Source of the DNA: a virus
Length of the DNA stretch: 20,668 nt
Virus record (IMG/VR): IMGVR_UViG_3300028394_000366
Coordinates: 1 to 20,668 of that record
Direction: 5' to 3' (one strand)
The notes under the pieces were generated by a model. It was not told the DNA's origin. It saw nothing but the letters and a program-made list of their open reading frames with translations, and did no database searches. How positions within the stretch are numbered: position 1 is the stretch's first letter; each line of letters starts with the position of its first letter. Positions 1-6,593 of the stretch are shown here, one piece after another. Made by a program: the position numbers and the translations under genes.

Positions 1-108
1 GTCGCCACAGATGGGACAAGAAAAGTTCCAGAGATAGGCATCCTTCTGCTTGAAGTTACGCAAGCGAGAAGAAACCAGTTTGATATATTTTGAGTCGGTG
101 TGTAACAT
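1..108 (-). CDS. DNA primase, gp61-like, N-terminal fragment (partial)
   Basis: The gene begins at the ATG at 108-106 and runs off the left edge of the window; 36 codons are visible. The residues read MLHTDSKYIKLVSS near the start and NFSCPICGD at the end. A Ser/Arg/Leu-rich start followed by Phe-x-Cys-Pro-x-Cys-Gly-Asp is what I know from the N-terminal zinc-binding domain of T4 gp61-type primases in marine T4-like phages. Only the first CxxC of the zinc ligands is inside the window. The family makes RNA primers for lagging-strand synthesis with the gp41 helicase. No convincing SD lies before the ATG, which fits the promoter placed directly upstream at 117-145. Another zinc-ribbon protein is possible because so little is visible. 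Confidence 0.6.
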   Translation of the reverse strand, partial: MLHTDSKYIKLVSSRLRNFKQKDAYLWNFSCPICGD

Positions 109-116
109 GTTTTCAT

Positions 117-145
117 ATTGTAACACACCACTCAGTCATTGTCAA
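117..145 (-). promoter_or_regulatory. sigma70-type promoter with extended -10, upstream of primase gene
   Basis: On the minus strand TTGACA (145-140) is a perfect -35 box. A 17-base spacer follows, then TACAAT (122-117), which matches the -10 consensus in five of six positions. The spacer ends in TGT, giving an extended -10 (TGnTACAAT). The expected start is about position 110, only two bases before the primase ATG at 108. The site lies between the lysis region and a replication gene, so it probably begins an early transcript read by unmodified host polymerase. Confidence 0.65.
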
Positions 146-147
146 GG

Positions 148-453
148 CTAACTTATCAATTTTATTAATGTTGCCGAGTGCCCAGACACCCAACCCATAC
201 AGGCAACTACGCCGGCGGCAGTCCACACCCACTTATCTCTTTGAGTTTTCAATGCAGTAATTTCTTCAGCTAAGGCTTTATGTTGACTACAAGAAGTATC
301 ATACATTGTAGTCAGCTTCTCTGTCAAGCTATCTCTGGTTTTATCAAGGCAATCATGCATATCTTTAACATCGATTTTAAGATCATCGATTTTGCCATCT
401 AAGTTTTGTACCTTAGTTTCAACAATACCAAGTCGTTCTGTTGTAGTTGCCAT
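148..453 (-). CDS. small coiled-coil membrane protein (XhlA-like topology)
   Basis: This 101-aa protein has a polar, heptad-rich N-terminal two thirds (about residues 5-73, with LDGKIDDLKIDVKDMHDCL and ALAEEITALKTQRDK) and one hydrophobic segment near the C-terminus (about 75-95, VWTAAGVVACMGWVSG). This layout resembles XhlA-type haemolysin/lysis accessory proteins, which work with holins. It is the last gene of the lysis region and begins one base after the previous stop (454-456). The SD is weak (GAAGAAATAA before the ATG), so translation may be coupled to the upstream gene. I cannot name the family from sequence alone. A role in lysis is inferred from topology and position. Confidence 0.7.
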   Translation of the reverse strand: MATTTERLGIVETKVQNLDGKIDDLKIDVKDMHDCLDKTRDSLTEKLTTMYDTSCSQHKALAEEITALKTQRDKWVWTAAGVVACMGWVSGHSATLIKLIS

Positions 454-660
454 TTATTTCTTCACAGGTACTTCTGTGCCTTCTAGTTTTTTATGTACTT
501 TGATAGTCTTGCAAATTTGTTGTGGTTTGCCGTCTTTGTCCATTACGACTTTATCGGCTTTGTCTTTTTTATCTTTACAGACTTTCTTTTCTTCACCGCC
601 TGCATACGCAGTTGATGATACTGCTAAACATAGACCTGCTACAAATATATATTTTTTCAT
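454..660 (-). CDS. small secreted Lys-rich protein
   Basis: The 68-aa product starts with a clear Sec signal peptide: two lysines, a hydrophobic core (IFVAGLCLAVSS) and an AYA cleavage site before GGEE at about residue 20. The mature part of about 48 residues is rich in Lys and Asp, has two Cys residues (in KVCKDK and QQICKT) and ends in VPVKK. The two cysteines could form a disulfide in the periplasm. AAGGA lies six bases before the ATG. The neighbours are small membrane proteins downstream of holin and endolysin, so it may help in lysis or act in the envelope. No family is recognised. Confidence 0.75.
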   Translation of the reverse strand: MKKYIFVAGLCLAVSSTAYAGGEEKKVCKDKKDKADKVVMDKDGKPQQICKTIKVHKKLEGTEVPVKK

Positions 661-669
661 ATTGATTCC

Positions 670-882
670 TTATTTTACCGCAAACTTTTCGCTTGCTGTA
701 AATCCTAGTCCACCGATAACAATGTACATAAGACTGTTAAATAATACTATGTCTATCTTTGTTTCAAACCATGTGTTACTGATAAAGCCAGCGGCACACA
801 GCAAAAATGCTAAGAATGTAACAGTACGTTTACTGCTTACTGCACCTGTGTCATCACTTAACATACTTCTTATTACATTCAT
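670..882 (-). CDS. small two-helix membrane protein, possible second holin or antiholin
   Basis: The product is 70 aa when started at the ATG at 882-880, which has GGAG six bases upstream. An in-frame TTG at 894 would place the SD inside the gene, so I reject that start. A short polar N-terminus (SDDTGAVSSKRT) precedes two hydrophobic segments, about residues 24-38 (TFLAFLLCAAGFI) and 47-63 (LFNSLMYIVIGGLGF), and the protein ends in ASEKFAVK. The size and hairpin topology suit a small holin or antiholin, and it lies in the lysis region. I recall similar small proteins in marine T4-like phages without an assigned function. The SD lies inside the end of the upstream 47-aa gene. Confidence 0.75.
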   Translation of the reverse strand: MNVIRSMLSDDTGAVSSKRTVTFLAFLLCAAGFISNTWFETKIDIVLFNSLMYIVIGGLGFTASEKFAVK

Positions 883-884
883 AA

Positions 885-1028
885 TTATCTCCAAAAAAAT
901 AGTATAACTTTTAACTTGTCAATATACTTTTGCAAGTACTTTGTTTGAATGCTTTTTGCAAACTCAGGTTGTGGAAAATTCCAACCTACAAATGCGCCGA
1001 GAAAAATCCAAAATAATGTTTCTAACAT
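885..1028 (-). CDS. 47-aa single-pass membrane peptide
   Basis: This is a short gene, below usual length cut-offs, with a strong SD (AAGGA six bases before the ATG at 1028-1026). It reads MLETLFWIFLGAFVGWNF, then PQPEFAKSIQTKYLQKYIDK, then LKVILFFWR and a TAA stop at 887-885. The N-terminal hydrophobic stretch (residues 4-17) would be a membrane helix with a basic, amphipathic C-terminal part. It fills the space between the holin stop (1038) and the next start (882), and its last codons carry the SD of the next gene, so the two may be translationally coupled. Function is unknown. Position suggests a lysis or membrane accessory role. Confidence 0.7.
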   Translation of the reverse strand: MLETLFWIFLGAFVGWNFPQPEFAKSIQTKYLQKYIDKLKVILFFWR

Positions 1029-1037
1029 TGTGTGTCC

Positions 1038-1532
1038 TTAGAGTAAAGGTTGTGATGCTGGTGGTGGTGCAGCTTTACCACCAAAACCTACTGTTGCTGA
1101 AACTGGTTGTCCTGGTTGATTGAAGTTGGATTCACCACTAAACCTATTTTGTGATGATGTATAATTGGGTTCAAAATTATTTTGTGGTAGTGAATAACTA
1201 GGTTGATTGTTCACTGGTGGAACATATGATGTACCTGTCTGAATGCCACCATTGTTAGCCCCGCCAAGTTTCTCTTGAGTGCGACCAAATGCCGCAATAC
1301 CTAGTACTGCACCCATTGCAATGTGGAATAGACCAGCGCCTTGCAATGTTAGTGGTTGCCATTGACTTGTAACTTGCCCGTGATTTAAAGACTGTAATAG
1401 ACTCCATAGGATAGGAAATACAACCATGTCCATAGTACAGACTAGCATATACATCCAACCCATCATTGGACGCCATTTGCTGTTCATCCAATGTTCGCTT
1501 TCGCTTTCTTTTACTTCTATTTCGTTAGCCAT
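1038..1532 (-). CDS. holin (3TM/GTA-type holin family)
   Basis: This 164-aa protein has an acidic N-terminus (MANEIEVKESESEHWMNS), the motif KWRPMMGWMYMLV entering a first membrane segment (about residues 23-49), and a second segment (about 62-84, LTLQGAGLFHIAMGAVLGIAAFG). The SKWRP motif before the first helix is typical of the three-helix holins described from gene-transfer agents and many marine phages. From about residue 90 the tail is rich in Asn, Pro, Gln and Ser and is probably disordered. Holins collect in the inner membrane and open it to start lysis. The gene follows the endolysin by one base, with AGGAG six bases before the ATG, which supports the call. Confidence 0.8.
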   Translation of the reverse strand: MANEIEVKESESEHWMNSKWRPMMGWMYMLVCTMDMVVFPILWSLLQSLNHGQVTSQWQPLTLQGAGLFHIAMGAVLGIAAFGRTQEKLGGANNGGIQTGTSYVPPVNNQPSYSLPQNNFEPNYTSSQNRFSGESNFNQPGQPVSATVGFGGKAAPPPASQPLL

Positions 1533-1533
1533 A

Positions 1534-2157
1534 TTAAACTCCTAAAACATGTAATGCGTGTTCATAATGTTTAATTCGATCTTCAAGACCTATGGTGCCG
1601 CCGTTGATTCTTTTCGTTAAGGTAACAATATCACCTTTATCTGCCCATTGATTTAGATTGTTTGATTCCCAAAACCAACATGCAGATTGTGCTGCACCTT
1701 CAAATGTGGCCAAATACTCAGACACATCTTCAGGTGTCATTTCTAAACTATCAGCAAATGATGTGTAGTTTTGTTTACCAGTTAATTGAATGAGGCCTCG
1801 ACCACAATATCTGTAGCCGTCACCAGATGCCTCATCACCATTACCCATGCGTGATGCATACACTCTATTTGCAATAGCTTCTTGTTTGTTTGGCTTAGCA
1901 CAATATTCTTCTGCAAGTGCATCATTCGGGAAATACTTGGAGAACAATTTACGCAAAGTTGCTGGTCTATAATTTAGATTTTCTTTGAGTGCGGTAAATC
2001 CATTAGATTCATGTGAACATTGTGCAATGAAGGCTGCAACACGGTTTGGTGTATTGATCTCATAGTCTGGCAATAGTTTAGACAGTGCATCGTACCAATG
2101 GTCAACGTAAGGATTTTTAGGTAGCAATTGTTTTAATTGTTCTATTGTTAATTCCAT
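1534..2157 (-). CDS. endolysin, glycoside hydrolase family 19 (chitinase-like lysozyme)
   Basis: This 207-aa protein is a single GH19 domain. The catalytic acid is Glu50 in AAFIAQCSHESNGF, with a second acidic residue, Glu59, in LKENLNY. The family signature GYRYCGRGLIQLTGKQNY is at about residues 114-131, and RINGGTIGLEDR near the C-terminus is the usual substrate-groove motif. There is no signal peptide or membrane segment, so export depends on the holin. The family cuts the glycan strands of peptidoglycan between MurNAc and GlcNAc. The length is normal for a phage GH19 lysin without a cell-wall-binding domain. The gene overlaps the upstream outer spanin by one base (TAATG) and sits directly before the holin. 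Confidence 0.93.
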   Translation of the reverse strand: MELTIEQLKQLLPKNPYVDHWYDALSKLLPDYEINTPNRVAAFIAQCSHESNGFTALKENLNYRPATLRKLFSKYFPNDALAEEYCAKPNKQEAIANRVYASRMGNGDEASGDGYRYCGRGLIQLTGKQNYTSFADSLEMTPEDVSEYLATFEGAAQSACWFWESNNLNQWADKGDIVTLTKRINGGTIGLEDRIKHYEHALHVLGV

Positions 2158-2420
2158 TACTTTATTCCTTCAAATATTAATTTATGCACTTGATACCATT
2201 CAATCCAAGAATCGACTTTCACAGCACATTCATAATATGTTGAATAATTTATTGTAATTGTTTTAGATACATCACTCAATTTAGCTTCGTCTTTTAGTTT
2301 TTCTAATTGTGGACATATAGTTTGCAATTTAGATGGAGCTTCAGGAAACTTAACTGTTACAGGAACAACTGTTGAACACCCCGATATGAGCATAAACAAA
2401 ACGCATATAATATATTTCAT
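2157..2420 (-). CDS. outer-membrane lipoprotein spanin (o-spanin, Rz1-like)
   Basis: This 87-aa protein has a lipoprotein signal peptide with the lipobox ISGC (Cys15) after a hydrophobic stretch (IICVLFMLI). The mature part is about 73 residues and contains two more cysteines (in QTICPQLEK and YYECAVKV). The start overlaps the stop of the upstream inner-membrane coiled-coil gene by four bases (ATGA), the usual arrangement of i-spanin/o-spanin pairs. Spanin pairs bridge the periplasm and fuse the two membranes at the last step of lysis of Gram-negative hosts, so the pair also indicates a Gram-negative host. Other phage lipoproteins are possible, but the context favours o-spanin. Confidence 0.75.
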   Translation of the reverse strand: MKYIICVLFMLISGCSTVVPVTVKFPEAPSKLQTICPQLEKLKDEAKLSDVSKTITINYSTYYECAVKVDSWIEWYQVHKLIFEGIK

Positions 2421-2851
2421 TTGTTTAATTCCGTTGCATCATTGTGAGCTTTAATAAATTCTTTTGGTATTACACACGAACTATCGTACTTAACGATTTC
2501 TCGATCAACATACTGAATTACTTCTTCACCTTTTCTAGTTATATATTCAGTCTTTTTAACAACTTTTTCTAGTATTTGCACATTCTGCTTAACTGATTCG
2601 ACTTCAGCCATAGCAACTTTAGCTTCAACTTCTTCGACTCTTGCATTCCATTGTTCTTCGTTTGCAATACCACCAAACATGTATGTTGCAAACACAATTA
2701 AAACAATAGATACCAGTTGAATTGGTATCTTGTATATATTAATTGATGGAATTGGTATGAATTGCAGTAAGTAGGACAAAAATAGACCAATCAAACCTAC
2801 TGAACCCACAACATAAAAAACCCAATCAGGTAAAAAATTAAGAAGCCACAT
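2417..2851 (-). CDS. inner-membrane spanin (i-spanin, Rz-like)
   Basis: This 144-aa protein has two hydrophobic segments (about residues 10-32, VFYVVGSVGLIGLFLSYLL, and 43-63, IPIQLVSIVLIVFATYMFGG). A long charged coiled-coil follows (about 65-118, rich in Glu, Lys, Val and Ala), and the C-terminus carries one Cys (DSSCVIPKEF). That is the build of an inner-membrane spanin, although two membrane helices rather than one is less common. It overlaps the lipoprotein gene by four bases and the upstream 73-aa gene by 14 bases. Partner and function are inferred from this context. Confidence 0.7.
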   Translation of the reverse strand: MWLLNFLPDWVFYVVGSVGLIGLFLSYLLQFIPIPSINIYKIPIQLVSIVLIVFATYMFGGIANEEQWNARVEEVEAKVAMAEVESVKQNVQILEKVVKKTEYITRKGEEVIQYVDREIVKYDSSCVIPKEFIKAHNDATELNK

Positions 2852-3059
2852 TAGATTTTCTCTTTATGAAAGAAATGAAAGAAGCAGTTTTCTTCTTCCT
2901 GTTTACACCAGGTTCACCTTTAGGACCAACACCAATGCCTGCAATTTGGCCACCACCAACTGCATTGACTGGTGCATCTTCTTGTATAGATTTGCAGATC
3001 ATGTCGGTTGTGCACCAATATTGACCCACCCCACATTCTTTTTTAAATTCGTTTGTCAT
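2838..3059 (-). CDS. small Cys- and Gly-containing protein, unknown function
   Basis: This 73-aa protein has three cysteines in the first 22 residues (KKECGVGQYWCTTDMICKS), a Gly-rich middle (AVGGGQIAGIGVGPKGEPG) and a basic C-terminus (NRKKKTASFISFIKRKSN). AAGG lies five bases before the ATG. The start overlaps the previous stop by four bases (ATGA) and the end overlaps the i-spanin start by 14 bases. The cysteine spacing hints at a small metal-binding or disulfide knot. I have seen this kind of ECGxGxYWC start in small phage proteins of unknown role. No function is proposed. Confidence 0.75.
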   Translation of the reverse strand: MTNEFKKECGVGQYWCTTDMICKSIQEDAPVNAVGGGQIAGIGVGPKGEPGVNRKKKTASFISFIKRKSNVAS

Positions 3060-3445
3060 TTTCGCCTTAGTACTTCTGCAATTTTAGTGTCGATTGGTAT
3101 ATTTGAAGATAATATATCATGGCCTTTAATTCCTTTAACTACATCAGGCATACAACTCAAGAACAACAAATATGTTTTTAACGCTGGAAAATCATCTTTA
3201 GACACTTTAAAGAATAACAATCGTGATGTTACCTCTGGTCCAAAAACATTATAGAGAACAACTAGATGGTTTAACACCAATTGTTCTCTAAGTTCGTTAA
3301 CTTTGCGATATCTACGAAACAATCTTTTTAGGTAATTGAATCGTTTCATATCGTCTTTAAATTCACTCATAACACAATTGGGCTTATCATAAGCCTTAAT
3401 TGCATAAATCATAATATTATCATTTGTCAAATCATCAAAGGACAT
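3056..3445 (-). CDS. conserved T4-like phage protein, unknown function
   Basis: This 129-aa, mostly helical, basic protein has no signal peptide. The middle reads KRFNYLKRLFRRYRKVNELREQLVLNHLVVLYNVFG (residues from about 34), followed by the hydrophobic TYLLFLSCMPDVVKG. This block resembles an uncharacterised protein present in many T4-like marine phages. The Arg/Lys-rich helix could contact nucleic acid, but nothing shows it does. The gene starts directly after the previous stop (3446-3448) and overlaps the next start by four bases, so it sits inside one transcription unit. Confidence 0.8.
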   Translation of the reverse strand: MSFDDLTNDNIMIYAIKAYDKPNCVMSEFKDDMKRFNYLKRLFRRYRKVNELREQLVLNHLVVLYNVFGPEVTSRLLFFKVSKDDFPALKTYLLFLSCMPDVVKGIKGHDILSSNIPIDTKIAEVLRRK

Positions 3446-3847
3446 TTATTCTTCTTCTTTGTCTTCCCCGTCCGATAAAAGTTCTTCCATACGGCTTTCG
3501 TTGCCTACTTCAGCATAAAACTCATAGTTATCGTCATCGGTTAAATAGTAAATTATGTAAACACTCAAATTTTCTTCTAAATCTAATATAACTTCATCTC
3601 CATCAGGATCAGCATCGTAAAGTGCTGGCATATCATAACCATATGCACTCAACACTTTACGAATGCGTTGTAAACCGGATTCGGGAGATAGTAGTAAATC
3701 ATTCAAGTCTTTATTTAAACGATTGTTGATTTCAGTTTGTGACTGATTAGCACCAATATTATCAAATGGCACTTCTTTAGCAACAATGGGTTGGCTATAA
3801 TGCATTTCTGCATTTGCCAACTCATTTAAATATTGACTGAATCGCAT
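3446..3847 (-). CDS. acidic protein with capsid-targeting-like N-terminus
   Basis: This 133-aa acidic protein starts MRFSQYLNELANAEMHYS. The first ten residues fit the pattern shared with four other proteins here (hydrophobic at 3, 6 and 7, and LxE at 7-9), which resembles the T4 capsid-targeting peptide with a prohead protease cut after Glu9. The rest includes a globular-looking stretch (LLSPESGLQRIRKVLSAYGY, then LSVYIIYYLTDDDNYEFYAE) and a Glu/Asp-rich tail (GEDKEEE). It overlaps the upstream structural-type gene by one base. I do not recognise a family. Packaging inside the head is an inference from the N-terminus only. Confidence 0.75.
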   Translation of the reverse strand: MRFSQYLNELANAEMHYSQPIVAKEVPFDNIGANQSQTEINNRLNKDLNDLLLSPESGLQRIRKVLSAYGYDMPALYDADPDGDEVILDLEENLSVYIIYYLTDDDNYEFYAEVGNESRMEELLSDGEDKEEE

Positions 3848-4449
3848 TAACTGTCTGGATAAATGATATCGTCAGATCCGTCACCAACCATAGAACCCAT
3901 AGCAACTAAGGTTTCTGTGTGAACACGATTTGCACGACCGCCCATGACAATAGTAAATGATCCGTTACCTACAGCAGCACTATATGCAATAGCTGGAGTA
4001 TTTGCATAGAATCCAGGATTATCAATTACAATTGAAGTAATATATTGAGCTGTATTAACAACTACGTTTGCTCTTGCTTCTACTAATGGATTTGTAACAC
4101 CACCAGTTTGACGAGCAGCAATATTGCTAAGACCTTTGTTACCACCTGTGAAGATGATTGTGCCGTTAGCGCCAACGGCACCAGTATTTGCAGTAATGGA
4201 TACGATTGGACCCATGCCTGCTTTTCTTAGTACCCAACCTGCGTGAGTTGAAGATTTACCATCAGAACCAAGAATACCTTTTTCTGTTGGGTCAACTCCA
4301 AAAACACCTACGGCTGCGCCTGGTACATGAAAACTTGCTTTTGTGTTAGCATAAAGCGTTCCTTGTGTGTTTGCAGAAAGGCCTAAACCTCCAGTTCCTG
4401 CAAACTTTGGTGCACCGTTAGATGCATCAGTATTCGTCCATAAAGACAT
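3847..4449 (-). CDS. putative virion structural protein
   Basis: This 200-aa protein is rich in Gly, Ala, Thr and Asn with almost no charged helices. It starts MSLWTNTDASNGAPKFAG, a start I know from proteins of marine T4-like phages that are thought to be structural. Repeated short beta-type segments (ITANTGAVGANGTIIFTGG, YITSIVIDNPGFYANTPAI) suggest a beta-sandwich or fibre-like surface protein. AAGGAG lies seven bases before the ATG and a T4-type late promoter is at 4485-4492, so it should be made in quantity late in infection. The exact role (head decoration, tail or fibre) cannot be told. Confidence 0.7.
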   Translation of the reverse strand: MSLWTNTDASNGAPKFAGTGGLGLSANTQGTLYANTKASFHVPGAAVGVFGVDPTEKGILGSDGKSSTHAGWVLRKAGMGPIVSITANTGAVGANGTIIFTGGNKGLSNIAARQTGGVTNPLVEARANVVVNTAQYITSIVIDNPGFYANTPAIAYSAAVGNGSFTIVMGGRANRVHTETLVAMGSMVGDGSDDIIYPDS

Positions 4450-4484
4450 ATTTTTCTCCTTGTTTTATATCCGGTTTGTTATTA

Positions 4485-4492
4485 TATTTATG
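4485..4492 (-). promoter_or_regulatory. T4-type late promoter
   Basis: The minus strand reads CATAAATA, seven of eight matches to the T4 late consensus TATAAATA, with AT-rich sequence around it. It lies in the 55-base gap between the 695-aa and 200-aa genes. Predicted transcription starts near 4479, leaving about 30 bases of leader with AAGGAG before the ATG at 4449. No -35 box is expected for gp55/gp33-dependent late promoters. Confidence 0.6.
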
Positions 4493-4504
4493 CTTCAGTC
4501 ACTA

Positions 4505-6592
4505 TCATACATTTCTTGTTATCGAATTTGACAACACAGGATCTGCCTGAAATTTGTCTTCTGATGCAGATTTTTTCTTGTCTTTGGCAGTTTTAACTGC
4601 ATCACGGACAATAGAAGCCTGTTTCGATTCTTTGATACCTTTTTTCTTCATGGCCATTTGCATACCTCTGTGAGCTGCATCTTTGGCCATTGATTGTGCT
4701 GTGTGTACAGCACCAGATTTATCTTTTACAACACCATTTGATTTTTTGTATGGACCATCAAAAGGTGGTTTGTTAGCATCATCTGCCTTCTTTTGACGAG
4801 CTTGAATAGAGTTATTGTAATTTGGTTCATCCATAGGTTTAAATGCCTCTTTCATATGACCATATTTCTTTTTGTACCAGTCTGGTGTTCCACTTGTTTT
4901 ACGGAAATGTCTTACTGTTGCAGAATCATTTGCTTGGTCACGATACTTGTTTTCAGCAGTAGTGTTGTGTGACTTCATTGCTTCAGCGGCAGCGTGTGCA
5001 TCTTTGGCAATATGAACTAATTCAGCATCAGACTTCTTGTGATACTCATGTCCTTCTAAAGGATGGCGTTGAGATGGACGGCCTTCTTGTAAAGGTGTAT
5101 CATCAATTTCAACAGAGTCTCCAAGATTTTGTCCAGGCCGAGCAGATTTGTAATATGCTGCAGGTGAACTCATATCAATCTTTTTTTCTGGAGTTTGTTT
5201 TACTACAGGGTTGGCTTTATTGTATGCCGTTTTAATACCTACACTTAATTTTCTTTTTTTGTCCGGTGAGGCTGAAGGATATGCCTTATGACCAGCACGC
5301 ATGTATGCGTTTAATTTATCCTTAGATAACTCATCTAAAACTTCTTCTTTCATTTCAGAGTACATATAATCTGCCGCAGTTTGGATATAGTCAGTAGCAA
5401 GAGTAATCTTAGATTGAACCCATTCAGGCATATCAGTATCTGGTTTCAACATATCTTTAATCATTTCACCACATCGTATTAGTGTTGCCAATTGATTCAA
5501 GGCCATATCACCTTCATAACCATACTCTTGTTCATCTTTTGCTTCTGTGGCCAATCTTTGTTTAGCTAAAGACTTTGTTATTCCGTGTTTCTTAACAAAT
5601 GAAGTCTTATCTAATACATCCAAATCACCTTTGACTTGAGGCATAACAATTTCAGATATTTCTTTGAATCTTTTTATCATAGTCTTACTTCCTTTTTTAG
5701 CAAGACCATCTGGCATCTCTTGGGTAGTTGGATCATCACCAACTTCAGATGCTTCTGAAACAGATTTCCATCCACCACCTTTAGATTTGTACCACTTTGA
5801 TGCCCAACCATTTGCATAGGCAGAAGGATAAACATCAAACTTAGATTTTGCTTGAGCAATAGCTCTTGACCACAATTCTGGATTAGTAGGTTTATTTTTT
5901 TCGTTTATTTGTTCCATATTTTCATTTACCTTACTTTTAACATTGATTGGTGCGCCTTGTCTTTCGGCATTTGGATCTTGTTGTCTTTTTCTTCTTACAG
6001 CAGAGGCTCTTTCTTTTTTACTTAAAGACGCTCTTAGTCCTTGTGACATGCATTTGGGTTTAGGTTCACCAGGTTCTCTTGCACAAGGACCAATTGCTTC
6101 GCCCTTACTATTGATTCTTTTCCAATCACCTTTTGGATCAGTTTTACTGAACCACTTTCGTAAGTCTTCTTTGAGTTCTGCTCTTCTCTCATCATTAGTT
6201 TTACGATTTGGACTATCTGGATTTTTATAAGGAGTTTTTCTAAATCCTTCTTTGTCGTAATTACCAGATTTCTTTTTTGCAATTGCAGTAGCAGCCGCAA
6301 TTGCAGCCGCAGCAGATTCATTCATACCACCATGAGTTTCACACATGCCACAATCTGGACATACATGTTCCATCTCAACGCTTTCATTCTGTTTCTTTTT
6401 ACCTGCACAATGAGCCTTTTGACTGAATCCTTTAGGGTGGGAGCAATTAATACTACTTTTGTATTTTTGACTCCAACCTTCTTCCATGTCTTCTTCTTTT
6501 ACACAAGAACCAGGAGAATAAGGCGTTTTACCTGGTTTTGGTTTGTAACCAGGCCAACACCTCCCCTCTAAAAAATCAGAAAACTTTTTCAT
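4505..6592 (-). CDS. large mosaic protein of short phage modules, probable head-internal protein
   Basis: This 695-aa, Lys-rich protein is built from short modules in tandem. It contains CWPGYKPKPGKTPYSPGSC (12-30); NCSHPKGFSQKAHCAGKKK (49-67); a zinc-knuckle-like CPDCGMCETHGG (78-89); a WKRINSKGEAIGPC module (157-170) with a basic follow-on; a DUF5872-like module PELWSRA to KWYKSKGGGW (238-275); a helical module ending near YMYSEMKEE (about 305-417); HPLEGHEYHKKSDAEL to DWYKKKYGH (510-579); and a C-terminal DKFQADPVLSNSI. I know several of these from marine T4-like phage proteins of unknown function. The N-terminus MKKFSDFLEG resembles the capsid-targeting peptides of its neighbours. LKE142, INE231, LDE421, LQE503 and IKE655 are possible prohead protease cuts. 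The ATG is one base after the previous stop and has only a weak SD. Confidence 0.8.
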   Translation of the reverse strand: MKKFSDFLEGRCWPGYKPKPGKTPYSPGSCVKEEDMEEGWSQKYKSSINCSHPKGFSQKAHCAGKKKQNESVEMEHVCPDCGMCETHGGMNESAAAAIAAATAIAKKKSGNYDKEGFRKTPYKNPDSPNRKTNDERRAELKEDLRKWFSKTDPKGDWKRINSKGEAIGPCAREPGEPKPKCMSQGLRASLSKKERASAVRRKRQQDPNAERQGAPINVKSKVNENMEQINEKNKPTNPELWSRAIAQAKSKFDVYPSAYANGWASKWYKSKGGGWKSVSEASEVGDDPTTQEMPDGLAKKGSKTMIKRFKEISEIVMPQVKGDLDVLDKTSFVKKHGITKSLAKQRLATEAKDEQEYGYEGDMALNQLATLIRCGEMIKDMLKPDTDMPEWVQSKITLATDYIQTAADYMYSEMKEEVLDELSKDKLNAYMRAGHKAYPSASPDKKRKLSVGIKTAYNKANPVVKQTPEKKIDMSSPAAYYKSARPGQNLGDSVEIDDTPLQEGRPSQRHPLEGHEYHKKSDAELVHIAKDAHAAAEAMKSHNTTAENKYRDQANDSATVRHFRKTSGTPDWYKKKYGHMKEAFKPMDEPNYNNSIQARQKKADDANKPPFDGPYKKSNGVVKDKSGAVHTAQSMAKDAAHRGMQMAMKKKGIKESKQASIVRDAVKTAKDKKKSASEDKFQADPVLSNSITRNV

Positions 6593-6593
6593 C

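Noticed and set aside
883-894. TTG start for the 70-aa membrane protein
   Set aside because: It would place the GGAG inside the gene; the ATG at 882 is correctly spaced from it.
392-907. 171-codon plus-strand ORF
   Set aside because: It lies opposite small minus-strand genes that have SDs, a signal peptide and membrane helices, and it has no SD or recognisable protein pattern.
1255-1491. 78-codon second minus-strand frame inside the holin gene
   Set aside because: No good SD; the holin frame has clear membrane helices and the known SKWRP motif.
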